A stretch of 64,000 nt of DNA from ZC4RG35 sp040878345 (GTDB taxonomy: Bacteria > Actinomycetota > Acidimicrobiia > Spongiisociales > ZC4RG35), in assembly GCA_040878345.1 (NCBI GenBank), contig JBBDML010000004.1, positions 1 through 64,000 of the forward strand, read 5' to 3'. Under the pieces are notes generated by a model, which saw only the letters and a list, made by a program, of their open reading frames with translations, had not been told where the DNA came from and did not search any database. Shown piece by piece: positions 23,068-32,393 of the stretch (positions are counted from its first letter, which is position 1; each line of letters begins with the position of its first letter). A program made the translations under genes and the position numbers.

Positions 23068-23880
23068 GTGGCCGATGGGGGGGAGGCACCGCGAGAGATC
23101 CGGTTCGATACCCTGGATGACATGACGCGGGAAATGACCTGCCACTGCGGAGCGGTGCTCTCCGGGGCCGACACCGAGTCCCTGGTCGAGCCGGCTCTTG
23201 CCCACTTCGAGAAGGCCCACGCCGAGCTCGGGTTGAGCCGGGTGTCGGTGCGGAACTACTTGGAGGCCGAGGACCGGACCACCGGCGATCTCGACCGGCG
23301 CGACGAAGTGGGTGAGATCGAGATCGTCCCACTCACCCCGGATCGTGCCGATGAAGCCATCCGTTTCTTCGATCTCGACGCCTTCCCCGACAACCCAGCC
23401 TGGGGGTCCTGCTACTGCATGTTCTACTTCCTCGGTGGGAACGAAAACCCAGAGTGGGGTCATCTCCCCTGGCGTGAGATCAAAGACGCCCAACACGCCC
23501 GGATCGAGGCGGGCGCCACCACCGGAGCCCTGGCTCATGTCGACGGAAGGGTGGCCGGCTGGTGCAACGCCTCGGCACGTTCCAGCTTCCCCACCCACGC
23601 CACCGGCGACGACGAGGGTGTCCGCTCGGTGGTGTGCTTCGTGATCGCACCGCCCTATCGACGGCACAGGTTGGCCACCAAGCTGTTGGAGGCCGTGATC
23701 GAGGACTCTCCAAGCTCCGGCTACACCACGCTGGAGGCCTACCCGAGACGCGACGCCCGGAGCGCGGCGTCTGCCTATGTGGGGGCCCTGGAGATGTATG
23801 CGCGCGCCGGGTTCGTGATCACCTCGGATGATCCCCTGGTGGTCCGTCTCGACCTCTCCAGAATCCGTCACCCGGTCTAG
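23068..23880 (+). CDS. DUF1059-like / GNAT acetyltransferase fusion
   Basis: A 270-aa protein from GTG 23068, or possibly ATG 23122 (MTREMTCHCG). The N-terminal ~65 residues look like DUF1059 (a CHCG pair, then a helix with FEKAHAELGLS). The rest is a GNAT acetyltransferase: GEIEIVPLTPDRADEAIRFF at the start of the fold, and VVCFVIAPPYRRHRLATKLL as the acetyl-CoA binding strand and loop. The substrate is unknown. The cysteine pair could bind metal. Confidence 0.75.
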   Translation: MADGGEAPREIRFDTLDDMTREMTCHCGAVLSGADTESLVEPALAHFEKAHAELGLSRVSVRNYLEAEDRTTGDLDRRDEVGEIEIVPLTPDRADEAIRFFDLDAFPDNPAWGSCYCMFYFLGGNENPEWGHLPWREIKDAQHARIEAGATTGALAHVDGRVAGWCNASARSSFPTHATGDDEGVRSVVCFVIAPPYRRHRLATKLLEAVIEDSPSSGYTTLEAYPRRDARSAASAYVGALEMYARAGFVITSDDPLVVRLDLSRIRHPV

Positions 23881-23906
23881 CCCGTCACCACCCGTAGACT
23901 CAGCAT

Positions 23907-24023
23907 GTGAAACGGCTCTCCCTTGCCATCGGTCTGGCCATCGCCGCCGTTGCCGCCCTGCTTCTGATGCGCCGATCCGACGACTCCAAGACCGAGACCT
24001 GGACACCTGTCCAGCCTTCGTGA
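23907..24023 (+). CDS. 38-aa membrane peptide, DLW-39-like
   Basis: GTG 23907; the stop overlaps the next start (GTGA). The sequence is one membrane helix (SLAIGLAIAAVAALLLM) followed by RRSDDSKTETWTP. Actinobacteria carry a ~39-aa DLW-39 protein near gyrA and DUF3566 with the same layout and an acidic-Trp motif (DLW). Here the motif reads ETW, and DUF3566 lies ~640 bp away. Function unknown. Confidence 0.6.
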   Translation: MKRLSLAIGLAIAAVAALLLMRRSDDSKTETWTPVQPS

Positions 24024-24655
24024 GGGTCGGCGTCCTGGTCACCGGGGACACCGCGGTTCGGGCGGCCCACTCCCTCGCCGCCCATCCAGGGATCGACGAG
24101 GTGGTGGTGATCGGGCCCGCCACCTCCAAGACCTTCAAGGTGGTCGACAGCGCCGAGGGGTGTGATCTGCTGGTCGGGACGGGTGCGTCCGCACCGCTCC
24201 GCGCGCGTGATCTCGGAGCCCCCCTTCTGTGGGACGGGGACACCGCCGAGGAGGGGGTTGCGGTCTACGGAGCCTCTCCCGAGGGTCTGGCCCTGGCGAT
24301 CGCCGCCCGCGAGAGCGATCCACAACTGGTGGCGGTGGCTCATCCCGACCTCACCGGTGGCAACGACCACAAGGCCCCCTTTCCCCAACCGGTGGGCAGG
24401 GTGGCGGTGAGAGATGCCACCTTTGCCGGTCGGCGGGTGGCCGTCGGTCAGTCCCCCAACGAGTTCGCCGCCACCCTCACCGTCGGGGCGTCACGCAAGG
24501 TGACCATCGTCGACGATGCCGCCTTCCTCTCTGGGGTGGCGCTCGCCGCCGGGGCATCCATTGTCGAGGACGAGCCGGTGGCGGTGTGGGACTCGGCTTT
24601 GAGCTATCTGCGGAGCGCCACCGAGATGGGTTTGGTGATGGCCGAAGAGGCCTGA
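24020..24655 (+). CDS. Unknown 211-aa soluble protein
   Basis: GTG 24020, overlapping the stop of the DLW-39-like gene. The start RVGVLVTGDTAVRAAHSLAA, then GIDEVVVIGP near 28, suggests a Rossmann-like fold, and a later VGASRKVTIVDDAAFLSGVA could be a second strand-helix unit. The predicted length fits an NAD(P)-binding TrkA-N-like protein, but no family is clear. It runs convergently into the DUF3566 gene, with 4 bp between stops. Confidence 0.7.
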   Translation: MRVGVLVTGDTAVRAAHSLAAHPGIDEVVVIGPATSKTFKVVDSAEGCDLLVGTGASAPLRARDLGAPLLWDGDTAEEGVAVYGASPEGLALAIAARESDPQLVAVAHPDLTGGNDHKAPFPQPVGRVAVRDATFAGRRVAVGQSPNEFAATLTVGASRKVTIVDDAAFLSGVALAAGASIVEDEPVAVWDSALSYLRSATEMGLVMAEEA

Positions 24656-24659
24656 CCCA

Positions 24660-25163
24660 CTACCCCAGGTTGGCGGAGATGGGCTCGGTCTCCTCGGTGG
24701 GGATGTCGGCATGGTCCGGCGGTGGGGTCGATGCACCATTCCCCGCCCGGTAGTCAGCGGGGGGATGAAGGATGGTGGAGGGGGCGGTCACCGGGTTGAG
24801 GGTCTCCTCGAGGACCACGATCTCCAATCCGCCGACAACGTCGGAGACCAGGTTGTAGACGATGGCACCGGCGACGGTGAGCCCGGTCATCAGCACCCAC
24901 CACGCCACGCTGCCAAAGACCAGGAACCTGAGGAACTGCTCGGTGTTCCCGAACGGCTGTGATCCTTCCTCGATGAGAGTGATCTCGATCATGAAGTCGG
25001 TGATCCTGGCCGGGATCCCGGCTCGCTCGATGACCGACCAGAAGATGACCATCCCCAGCACCAGGCCGATTCCCAGGACCGCCCAGACCACGGCCGACAC
25101 CTTGAGCGCGGTCCAGGGATCGACCTTGCGGATTATTCGTCTGACGCGGCGGACAGTTGCCAT
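24660..25163 (-). CDS. DUF3566 membrane protein
   Basis: A 167-aa protein of the DUF3566 family, found next to gyrA in actinobacteria. It has a basic N-terminus (RRVRRIIRKVDPWTALKVS), a first helix (VVWAVLGIGLVLGMVIFWSV), a second helix near 90-110 (SVAWWVLMTGLTVAGAIVY), and an amphipathic stretch VSDVVGGLEIVVLE, followed by a disordered acidic tail. Exact role unknown. It is 73 bp downstream of gyrA on the same strand. Confidence 0.9.
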   Translation of the reverse strand: MATVRRVRRIIRKVDPWTALKVSAVVWAVLGIGLVLGMVIFWSVIERAGIPARITDFMIEITLIEEGSQPFGNTEQFLRFLVFGSVAWWVLMTGLTVAGAIVYNLVSDVVGGLEIVVLEETLNPVTAPSTILHPPADYRAGNGASTPPPDHADIPTEETEPISANLG

Positions 25164-25236
25164 ATGGGCTCCGGTTTCAACGGAAGTCTAAGGGAGGACT
25201 CTCCCAACCCAACGTAACCGGCCCCGGAGAGGTTCC

Positions 25237-27687
25237 TCAGGACTCGACCTCGACCTCGACCTCGACCTCGGCGACGATCACCGCGGCGGACAACTCGTTG
25301 CCCTCTCCGACCCCGATCACCCTGACCCCGGTCGTATCGCGCTTCTGACGGCTGATCTTGGCCACCGGGGTCCGTATCCCCACGCCGGCAGACGAGATGA
25401 GGAACACCTCGTCCTCGCCCTGGACCGCCAGCGCCGCCACCAGGTTGCCCCGGACCCTGGTGATCTTGAAAGCCTTGACCCCCATCCCGCCACGGGCCTG
25501 CTTGCGGAACTCACCCATCGCGGTTCGCTTCCCGTACCCGCCAGCAGTCAGCAGCAGGACCTCGTCGCCCTCGGCATTGGATACCGCCGCCACCACCTGG
25601 TCGCCCTCGCGGAGCTTGATCCCGCGGACACCCTGAGTGCCCCGGCCCATGCTCCTCAAGTCCTTCTCGGCAAAGCGGATCCCGTTTCCGCCGCGGGTGA
25701 ATATGAGGATGTCGTTCTGGCCATTGGTGGTGCGCACGGTGACCAGCTCGTCATCGTCGGCCAGCCTGATCGCCACCAGGGTCTGGTTGCGGGAGTCGTA
25801 CTCCTTGAACTCGGTCTTCTTGGCCTGGCCCTTGCGAGTCACCATCACCAGGTAGCGAGCGGTCTCGTAGTCCCGGGTGTCGATTACCGCCTGGATGATC
25901 TCGTCGGGACCCAAGGGGAGGACCGCCTGGGCCAGGACCCCTTTGGCGGTGCGTGACTGGCGGGGAATCGCATGGGCCTTGACCCGATGGACCACCCCGC
26001 GGTTGGTGAAGAACAACAGATAGGCGTGGGCGGTGGTGTGGACCATGTGACGGATCACGTCGCCACCCGGGACCTCGGCGGCCTTGATTCCCCTACCGCC
26101 CCGTGACTGGGTCCTGTAGGTGGATGCCGGCACCGACTTGACATACCCGGAGTCCGAGACGGTCACGATCAGCTCGTCGTCGGCGATCAGATCCTCGAGG
26201 CTGAGGTCGCCTTCGTCGGGGATGATCCGGCTGCGACGCTCGTCGCCGAACTGCTCGCGGATCTCGGTCAACTCTTCCTTGATGATGTCCCAACGCCGCT
26301 TCGGACTGTCGAGGATCGACTTGAGCTCGGCGATCCGCTCGGCGAGCTCGACCAGCTCGGCGCGCAGCTTGTCTACCTCGAGGGCGGTGAGACGCCGAAG
26401 CGGCATGTCAAGAATGGCGTTGGCCTGGATCTCGCTGAGCGAGAAGCCCTCCATGAGGTTGATGCGGGCCTCGGCGGTGTCCGCCGACCCCCGGATGATC
26501 GTGATCACCTGATCGATGTTGTCGACCGCGATGATCATGCCCTCCAGGATGTGGGCCCTGGCCTCGGCCTGGTCGAGGCGGAACCGGGTCCGCCGCTCGA
26601 TGACCTCCATCTGGTGGTCGAGGTAGTAGCCGATCATCTCGGCCAGGTTGAGGGTGCGGGGCACCCCGTCGACCAGCGCCACCACGTTGTACCCAACGCT
26701 GTCCTGGAGCGGTGTGTTCTTGTAGAGCTGGTTGAGCACCACCTGGGGAACTGCGTCGTTGCGGAGCTCGATCACGAGACGGGTGCCCAGCCGGTCGGAA
26801 GACTCGTTGCGGGCATCGGCCACACCGGTGAGCCTCTTGTCGTCGACCAGCTCCTTGATCTTGGCGATGATCCGCTCGATCGATACCTGGTAAGGGATCT
26901 GGGTGGCGATGATCGCAGTGCGTCCCTTGCGGATCTCCTCGACATCGCAGACCGCCCGGATCTTGACCGAGCCACGACCGGTGGACAGGGCGTCTCTGAT
27001 GCCGGCCACACCCACCAGGTAGCCGCCGGTGGGGAAGTCTGGCCCCTTGACGAACTGCTGCAACTCCTCGCTGGTGGCATCGGGGTTGTCGATGGTGTGG
27101 ATGGCGGCATCGACCACCTCGCCCAGGTTGTGGGGTGGGATGTTGGTGGCCATGCCCACCGCTATCCCCTGAGACCCGTTTACCAAGAGATTGGGGAACC
27201 GGGACGGGAGAACCGTGGGCTCGGTCAGTTCGCCGTTGTAGTTGTCGGCGAAGTCGACGGTGCTCTCGTGGATGCCGTCGAGGAGGTGAGAGGACAGCCG
27301 GGTGAGACGGCACTCGGTGTAGCGGGCGGCGCCGGGCGGGTCGTCGATGGTGCCGAAGTTCCCCTGAGGGTCGATCAACAGGTACCGCATCGAGAAATCC
27401 TGGCCCATCCTGACCAGGGTGTCGTAGATCGCCTGGTCGCCGTGGGGGTGGTAGTTACCCATCACGTCTCCGACCACCTTGGCGCATTTGCGATGCGGCG
27501 AGGTGGGGTTGATGTTGCTCTCGAACATCGAGTAGATGATCCGGCGCTGGACCGGCTTGAGCCCGTCTCTCACGTCGGGGAGGGCCCGGGAGACGATCAC
27601 CGACATGGCGTAGTCGATGAAGCTCGACTCCATCTCGGTGCTGATCTCGATTTCGGGGTATCCGCCCAGAGTCTGGTCGCTGCTCAT
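25237..27687 (-). CDS. gyrA: DNA gyrase subunit A
   Basis: An 816-aa protein that breaks and rejoins DNA in the gyrase A2B2 complex. The breakage-reunion domain has the catalytic Tyr in AARYTECRLT, and the beta-pinwheel C-terminal domain has a GyrA-box variant QSRGGRG. The quinolone region reads HPHGDQAIYDTLVRMGQDF: the position of E. coli Ser83 is Gln. The C-terminus ends in a Glu-Val repeat (EVEVEVEVES) encoded by four copies of a hexamer (25245-25268). It lies 8 bp after gyrB. Confidence 0.98.
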   Translation of the reverse strand: MSSDQTLGGYPEIEISTEMESSFIDYAMSVIVSRALPDVRDGLKPVQRRIIYSMFESNINPTSPHRKCAKVVGDVMGNYHPHGDQAIYDTLVRMGQDFSMRYLLIDPQGNFGTIDDPPGAARYTECRLTRLSSHLLDGIHESTVDFADNYNGELTEPTVLPSRFPNLLVNGSQGIAVGMATNIPPHNLGEVVDAAIHTIDNPDATSEELQQFVKGPDFPTGGYLVGVAGIRDALSTGRGSVKIRAVCDVEEIRKGRTAIIATQIPYQVSIERIIAKIKELVDDKRLTGVADARNESSDRLGTRLVIELRNDAVPQVVLNQLYKNTPLQDSVGYNVVALVDGVPRTLNLAEMIGYYLDHQMEVIERRTRFRLDQAEARAHILEGMIIAVDNIDQVITIIRGSADTAEARINLMEGFSLSEIQANAILDMPLRRLTALEVDKLRAELVELAERIAELKSILDSPKRRWDIIKEELTEIREQFGDERRSRIIPDEGDLSLEDLIADDELIVTVSDSGYVKSVPASTYRTQSRGGRGIKAAEVPGGDVIRHMVHTTAHAYLLFFTNRGVVHRVKAHAIPRQSRTAKGVLAQAVLPLGPDEIIQAVIDTRDYETARYLVMVTRKGQAKKTEFKEYDSRNQTLVAIRLADDDELVTVRTTNGQNDILIFTRGGNGIRFAEKDLRSMGRGTQGVRGIKLREGDQVVAAVSNAEGDEVLLLTAGGYGKRTAMGEFRKQARGGMGVKAFKITRVRGNLVAALAVQGEDEVFLISSAGVGIRTPVAKISRQKRDTTGVRVIGVGEGNELSAAVIVAEVEVEVEVES

Positions 27688-27695
27688 GGTCCTAC

Positions 27696-29606
27696 TCAGA
27701 TGTCCAGGAACCGGACGTCGCCGGCGTTCTGTTGGATGAAGGCCTTGCGGGAGGCGACGTCGTCACCCATGAGGGTCTCGAAGACCTCTTCGGCCCGGGC
27801 GGCGTCCTCCATCTCCACCCGAACCAGCGTGCGAGTTGTCGGGTCCATGGTGGTGTCCCTCAGCTCGGCGGCGTTCATCTCGCCAAGACCCTTGAACCGG
27901 GTCGGCTTGACCTTGGGATGCTCCTTCTGGAAAGCAGCCAATTCGGCGTCGTCCTTGAGGTAGTGGACCGAGGTCCCCACCTTGACCCGGTAGAGGGGTG
28001 GCTGGGCCACATAGACATAGCCGAACTCGATCAGCGGCTTCATGTGGCGAAACAGCAGTGTGAGCAACAGGGTCCTGATGTGGGCCCCGTCGACGTCCGC
28101 GTCGGCGAGGAGGATCACCTTGTGGTAGCGAGCCTTGCTGACGTCGAAGTCGTCTCCGACCCCGGTGCCCATGGCGGTGATGATGTCCTGGACCTCGGCG
28201 TTCTGCAGGGCCTTGGCCAACCTCGCCTTCTCCACGTTGAGGATCTTTCCCCTGATGGGAAGGATCGCCTGGGTCGTCGAGTCGCGGGCTGCCTTGGCCG
28301 GTCCGGCCGCCGACTTTCCCTCGACGATGAACAGCTCGGACTCACCGGGGTCGCGGCTGGAACAGTCGGCCAGCTTGTCGGGGAGGCCACCCGACTCCAG
28401 CCCCGACTTGCGCCGTGTCAGCTCGCGGGCCTTGCGGGCGGCCTCGCGGGCCTTGGAAGCGCTGATGCACTTCTCCACGATCCGCCTGGCCTCGGGCGAG
28501 TACTTCTCGAGCCACTCGGGGAGCAGCCGGTTGAGAGCCTTCTCCACATAGGAGCGAACCTCGGTGTTGCCCAGCTTGGTCTTGGTCTGACCCTCGAACT
28601 GGGGCTCCTTGACCCGCACCGACACCACCGCAGTCAGCCCTTCCCGGACGTCCTCTCCGGTGAGGTTCTCCTCCTTCTCCTTGAGGAGGTTCTTGGCCCT
28701 GGCGAAGTCGTTGATTGCCTTGGTCAGCGCCTTGCGGAAGCCCTCCTCGTGGGTGCCGCCTTCGTGGGTGTTGATGTTGTTGGCGAAGGAGAGGACGGTC
28801 TCGGTGTAGGAGGTGGTCCATTGGAGCGCCACCTCGACCTCGGCGTCGTCGGCCTCGTCGGCGATGTCGATGATGTGGGCGTGGAGGGGATCGCGTTTGG
28901 AGTTGAGGTGGTTGACGAAGTCGACCAGCCCACCCCTGTAATGGAAGACGTCCTTGCGTGGTGTCTCCTCGCGCTCGTCGACAAGGGTGATCTCGAGCCC
29001 TCGGTTGAGGAAGGCTGTCTCGCGGAGACGGGAGGCGACCACGTCGTAGTCGAAGTAGGTGGTCTCGGTGAATACGGCCTCACTGGGCCAGAAGCGGATC
29101 GTGGTCCCGGTCTTCTTGATCTCTCGGAGCTTGCGTGGCTCCTTGGTCTTGGGCGCCCCATCGGCGAACTCCTGCACCCAGACGTAGCCGTCCCTTCGCA
29201 CCTCGGCCTCGAGCCGACTCGACAGGGCATTCACCACCGAGACTCCGACACCGTGGAGCCCCCCGGAAACCGTGTAGGCGCCCTGCTCGAACTTGCCACC
29301 GGCGTGGAGCGTGGTGAGCACTGTGGTCAAGGCGGAACGCTTGGTCTTGACCATCTTCTCGATCGGGATCCCACGCCCGTCGTCGACGACCTCGACCCCT
29401 CCATCGGCGCGAAGGGTCACCGAGACCTTGGTGCTGTGCCCGGCCATGGCCTCGTCTACCGAGTTGTCTACGACCTCCCAGATGAGATGGTGGAGGCCCC
29501 TGGGACCGGTCGATCCGATGTACATCGAGGGTCGGCGACGGACCGCCTCGAGCCCCTCGAGGACGGTGATGTCACTCGCCTGGTAACTGTCGCGTGTTGC
29601 GGTCAT
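27696..29606 (-). CDS. gyrB: DNA gyrase subunit B
   Basis: A 636-aa ATPase subunit of gyrase. The GHKL ATPase part has IWEVVDNSVDEAMAG and VVDDGRGIPIEK, the transducer follows, and the TOPRIM domain has the catalytic Glu in VEGKSAAG and the Asp pair in LADADVDGAHIR. The usual EGDSAGGSAK is EGKSAAGPAK here, so the position of E. coli Asp426 is Lys. The end QNAGDVRFLDI is typical. A probable promoter lies at 29685-29714. Confidence 0.98.
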   Translation of the reverse strand: MTATRDSYQASDITVLEGLEAVRRRPSMYIGSTGPRGLHHLIWEVVDNSVDEAMAGHSTKVSVTLRADGGVEVVDDGRGIPIEKMVKTKRSALTTVLTTLHAGGKFEQGAYTVSGGLHGVGVSVVNALSSRLEAEVRRDGYVWVQEFADGAPKTKEPRKLREIKKTGTTIRFWPSEAVFTETTYFDYDVVASRLRETAFLNRGLEITLVDEREETPRKDVFHYRGGLVDFVNHLNSKRDPLHAHIIDIADEADDAEVEVALQWTTSYTETVLSFANNINTHEGGTHEEGFRKALTKAINDFARAKNLLKEKEENLTGEDVREGLTAVVSVRVKEPQFEGQTKTKLGNTEVRSYVEKALNRLLPEWLEKYSPEARRIVEKCISASKAREAARKARELTRRKSGLESGGLPDKLADCSSRDPGESELFIVEGKSAAGPAKAARDSTTQAILPIRGKILNVEKARLAKALQNAEVQDIITAMGTGVGDDFDVSKARYHKVILLADADVDGAHIRTLLLTLLFRHMKPLIEFGYVYVAQPPLYRVKVGTSVHYLKDDAELAAFQKEHPKVKPTRFKGLGEMNAAELRDTTMDPTTRTLVRVEMEDAARAEEVFETLMGDDVASRKAFIQQNAGDVRFLDI

Positions 29607-29684
29607 GAGCCCGCTCGCAGACGCGGGTGGTGAAGCCTCGGGGATGGGAAATCCCGCTGGTCAGCGGTAACTTTCACATTTGTC

Positions 29685-29714
29685 ATTTTACCCGAGAGCA
29701 CCGTCCAAAACCAA
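29685..29714 (-). promoter_or_regulatory. Probable gyrB promoter
   Basis: On the minus strand TTGGTT (29709-29714) and TAAAAT (29685-29690) are 18 bp apart, about 80 bp upstream of the gyrB start in an otherwise AT-rich spacer. Confidence 0.4.
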
Positions 29715-29737
29715 TCCATGAACCATTGAAAACGGGG

Positions 29738-30046
29738 TCAGGAACGCCCTGGCCCGACCACCTCGACCGCGGTTATCACACCGGCTCCGTATCGCTCGGC
29801 CAGGGTGTCGAGGAGCCCGACCACCCCATATCGGAGGAACGCCACCATCGATGGTTGGGAGGCCTCCACCACCAGGGTCTTGCCCTTGATCACCACCGGC
29901 TTGGACCGACCGGCCCATGGCTTCCCGGCCAGTTGATCCCACTCGGTGTGGATCTCCGACATCACTTGTGGGTTAGGCAGCCCGAGACGGGTGAACACCT
30001 CTGCCAGGGTGTCGGCCACCGGCTCGAGGTCATTCCCCTGAGTCAT
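29738..30046 (-). CDS. DciA-like protein (DUF721)
   Basis: A 102-aa protein of the DUF721/DciA family, which helps load the replicative helicase in bacteria without DnaC. The KH-like core is visible (IHTEWDQLAGKPWAGRSKPV, then GKTLVVEASQPSMVAFLRYG). The ATG overlaps the recF stop (ATGA), as is usual between recF and gyrB in actinobacteria. Confidence 0.85.
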   Translation of the reverse strand: MTQGNDLEPVADTLAEVFTRLGLPNPQVMSEIHTEWDQLAGKPWAGRSKPVVIKGKTLVVEASQPSMVAFLRYGVVGLLDTLAERYGAGVITAVEVVGPGRS

Positions 30047-31137
30047 CTCACGTCACCATCGCCCACAGACCACACCCGCCCGGTGACCGGCATGTCCTCG
30101 CTCCGTGCCGAGGTGACGATGGTCTGGGTGGCACCAGGGAGGCTCTTGGCCAGGGACCCGGCCCGGTCCAAGTCGAGCTCGGAGAACACGTCGTCGAGGA
30201 GCAGCACCGGCTGCTCTCCGGTCAGCTCGGCTATGGCATGGTGGGCTGCCAGCTTCACCGCCAAGGCGATGGTCCGCTGCTCGCCCTGACTGGCGTGGAT
30301 CCGGGCGTCGGCGCCGGAGAGCTCGAAACCCGGTTCGTCACGGTGGGGACCGACCGTGGTCATCCTCCGTTCATAGTCCGTCCGCCGGCTCCGCTCAAGG
30401 GCCTTGTCGATCGAGACGGCGTATTCGGCGGCGGACACCCGGCCCAAATCGAGCTCGCCCCAGGAGGGTCGGTAGGTGAAACCGACCGGCTCGTCATCAC
30501 CGGCGATGCTCTGGTAGGCCCGACCCAACACGGGATCGAGCGACTCGATGACCCGAGACCGGCGGGCGAGCACCTTGCCTCCGGCCTGGGCCAACCGGGA
30601 GTCCCACACCCCCAAAGTGCTCCGATCGCGGTCACCCGCCTTGAGGAAGGCGTTGCGCTGTCTCAGCGCCCTCTCATACTCGACCTGATCGAGGTGCGCG
30701 GCCGGCCAGAGCTGGATCGCGATGTCATCGAGCAGGTCGCGACGCTGTGCGGGGCCCCTCTTCACCAGGTCGAGGTCCTCGGGGAGGAAGGCCACCACCC
30801 GGATCACCCCTACCAGATCGGCGGTGCGGCGAAGCTTGCTCTTGTCGACTTGGACCCGACGAGCCCCCACCCGCGGGATCTCCATCTCCACCAGGCGGTT
30901 CCTCTCCTCGCTGCTGACCCCGGCCCGGATCACCGCGGTGACAGCGTCGTCTGCCACCAACCCGCTGTCGGCGGTCGATCGAAACGACTTCAGAGTGCTC
31001 AGATAAGAGATTGCCTCGAGGAGGTTGGTCTTACCCGCGCCATTGGGCCCGATCAACAGGTTCACTGCCGCGTCGGGCTCCCAATCGAGTTGCCGATATG
31101 ACCGGAACCCGATCAGTGAGAGCCAGTCGACCCTCAT
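30043..31137 (-). CDS. recF: DNA replication and repair protein RecF
   Basis: A 364-aa SMC-like ATPase that helps load RecA at gaps. Walker A is LIGPNGAGKTNLLEAI (28-43), the signature is in HASQGEQRTIALAVKLA, and Walker B in PVLLLDDVFSELD. The start ATG directly follows the dnaN stop. Confidence 0.97.
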   Translation of the reverse strand: MRVDWLSLIGFRSYRQLDWEPDAAVNLLIGPNGAGKTNLLEAISYLSTLKSFRSTADSGLVADDAVTAVIRAGVSSEERNRLVEMEIPRVGARRVQVDKSKLRRTADLVGVIRVVAFLPEDLDLVKRGPAQRRDLLDDIAIQLWPAAHLDQVEYERALRQRNAFLKAGDRDRSTLGVWDSRLAQAGGKVLARRSRVIESLDPVLGRAYQSIAGDDEPVGFTYRPSWGELDLGRVSAAEYAVSIDKALERSRRTDYERRMTTVGPHRDEPGFELSGADARIHASQGEQRTIALAVKLAAHHAIAELTGEQPVLLLDDVFSELDLDRAGSLAKSLPGATQTIVTSARSEDMPVTGRVWSVGDGDVR

Positions 31138-32220
31138 TCAGACGCGGACGGGCATCAGGAGATACAGAAACTCCGCATCGCTGCCATCGTCGATGACGCT
31201 GGGCTTGTACCCGTCGATCACCCTGATCCTCACCTTGTCGCCGGCAAGCGCGGTGACCCCGTCCTGGAGATACCGCGGGTTGAAGGCGATGGTGACCTCC
31301 TGGTCGCTCCCGCTGAAGTCACCGGCCAGATGCTCGCTCTCACCCCCGACATCCTGTCGGCTCACGGTGACCTCCACCCCGCCATCCATCAGCTTGAGCC
31401 TGACCGGGATGTGGTCTTCGGCAACCAGGGCGACCCGGCCCAACGCGTCGAGGAGCTCCTCCTTGTTCAACATCACCTGGTTGGGATAGGTGTCGGGGAG
31501 CAGGGTTTGGTACTTGGGGAAGTTGCCGTCGATGAGCCGAAGCCGGAGCGACCCCCGTTCCGACATGAACACCGCTTCCCTCTCTCTCAGCTGGGCCGTC
31601 ACTTTGGGGGCCCCAATGGTCCTTGGCAGCTCACGCAGACCTCGGGCCGGTATCAGACCGGTACCTTCGATGCTCACCCCAGGAAGCTCACGTTTGGAAA
31701 GGCGGTAGGAGTCGGTCGCCACCATGCGCAGACCGCTGTCCGAGCTCTCGAAAAGGACACCGGTGAGTATGGGACGGGCCCCATCGCCCGAGGCCGCAAC
31801 CGTCACCTGGTTGATGGCTTCGGCCAGTGCCTCACCGTCGATCTCCACGCCATCGCTGACCACGTCTTCCTGGGTGGGGAAGTCATCGACGGTCAGGGGG
31901 CGGAGTGTGAAGCGAGGGCCATTGCCTTGGATCTCGATGTCGTTCTCGGTCACGCCCATGGTGACCATCCCCGCCGGCATTTTCCGGACCGCTTCGGAAA
32001 GCAGCCTCCCCGGAATCACCGCCCGGCCCTCCTCCAGCACCTCGACGTCGAGTTGGGTCCGGACCGTGACGTCGAGGTCGGTACCGGTGACCTTCAGGGT
32101 CTTACCGGCTACCTCACAGAGCAAACCCTGGAGCACAGGGAGGGCAGTCCGAGTGCCCACCCCGCGGTTGGCCCTGGCGAGGACGTCGGCGAGGTCGTCG
32201 CGCTGAGCTCGGATTCTCAC
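31138..32220 (-). CDS. dnaN: DNA polymerase III sliding clamp (beta)
   Basis: A 360-aa protein with three clamp folds. The N-terminus is MRIRAQRDDLADVLARANRG, and typical stretches are the RGLRELPRTIG linker region and a C-terminus ending in YLLMPVRV. It forms the dimeric ring that holds the polymerase. The spacer to dnaA is 173 bp. Confidence 0.97.
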   Translation of the reverse strand: MRIRAQRDDLADVLARANRGVGTRTALPVLQGLLCEVAGKTLKVTGTDLDVTVRTQLDVEVLEEGRAVIPGRLLSEAVRKMPAGMVTMGVTENDIEIQGNGPRFTLRPLTVDDFPTQEDVVSDGVEIDGEALAEAINQVTVAASGDGARPILTGVLFESSDSGLRMVATDSYRLSKRELPGVSIEGTGLIPARGLRELPRTIGAPKVTAQLREREAVFMSERGSLRLRLIDGNFPKYQTLLPDTYPNQVMLNKEELLDALGRVALVAEDHIPVRLKLMDGGVEVTVSRQDVGGESEHLAGDFSGSDQEVTIAFNPRYLQDGVTALAGDKVRIRVIDGYKPSVIDDGSDAEFLYLLMPVRV

Positions 32221-32393
32221 AGGTTGATGTCCCTTCTTCTATTCCTAAAGAGTTTCATATAAGAGAGTATTAGTTGTAGTAGGGCCTGGGGGAATGTGGA
32301 TAGGTGTGTGTTTCGATAGGCCCTTGCTCAGGTTTTGGGTGGGGAAACGGTTGGTGACATCCGAGGGACAATTGGGGATATGCCCTGGATAAC

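Noticed and set aside
26551..27963. Plus-strand open frame of 470 codons opposite gyrA/gyrB
   Set aside because: It lies fully antisense to gyrA and gyrB, has no family marks, and is explained by codon bias of GC-rich coding DNA. The same holds for the 633-codon frame at 27732-29633.
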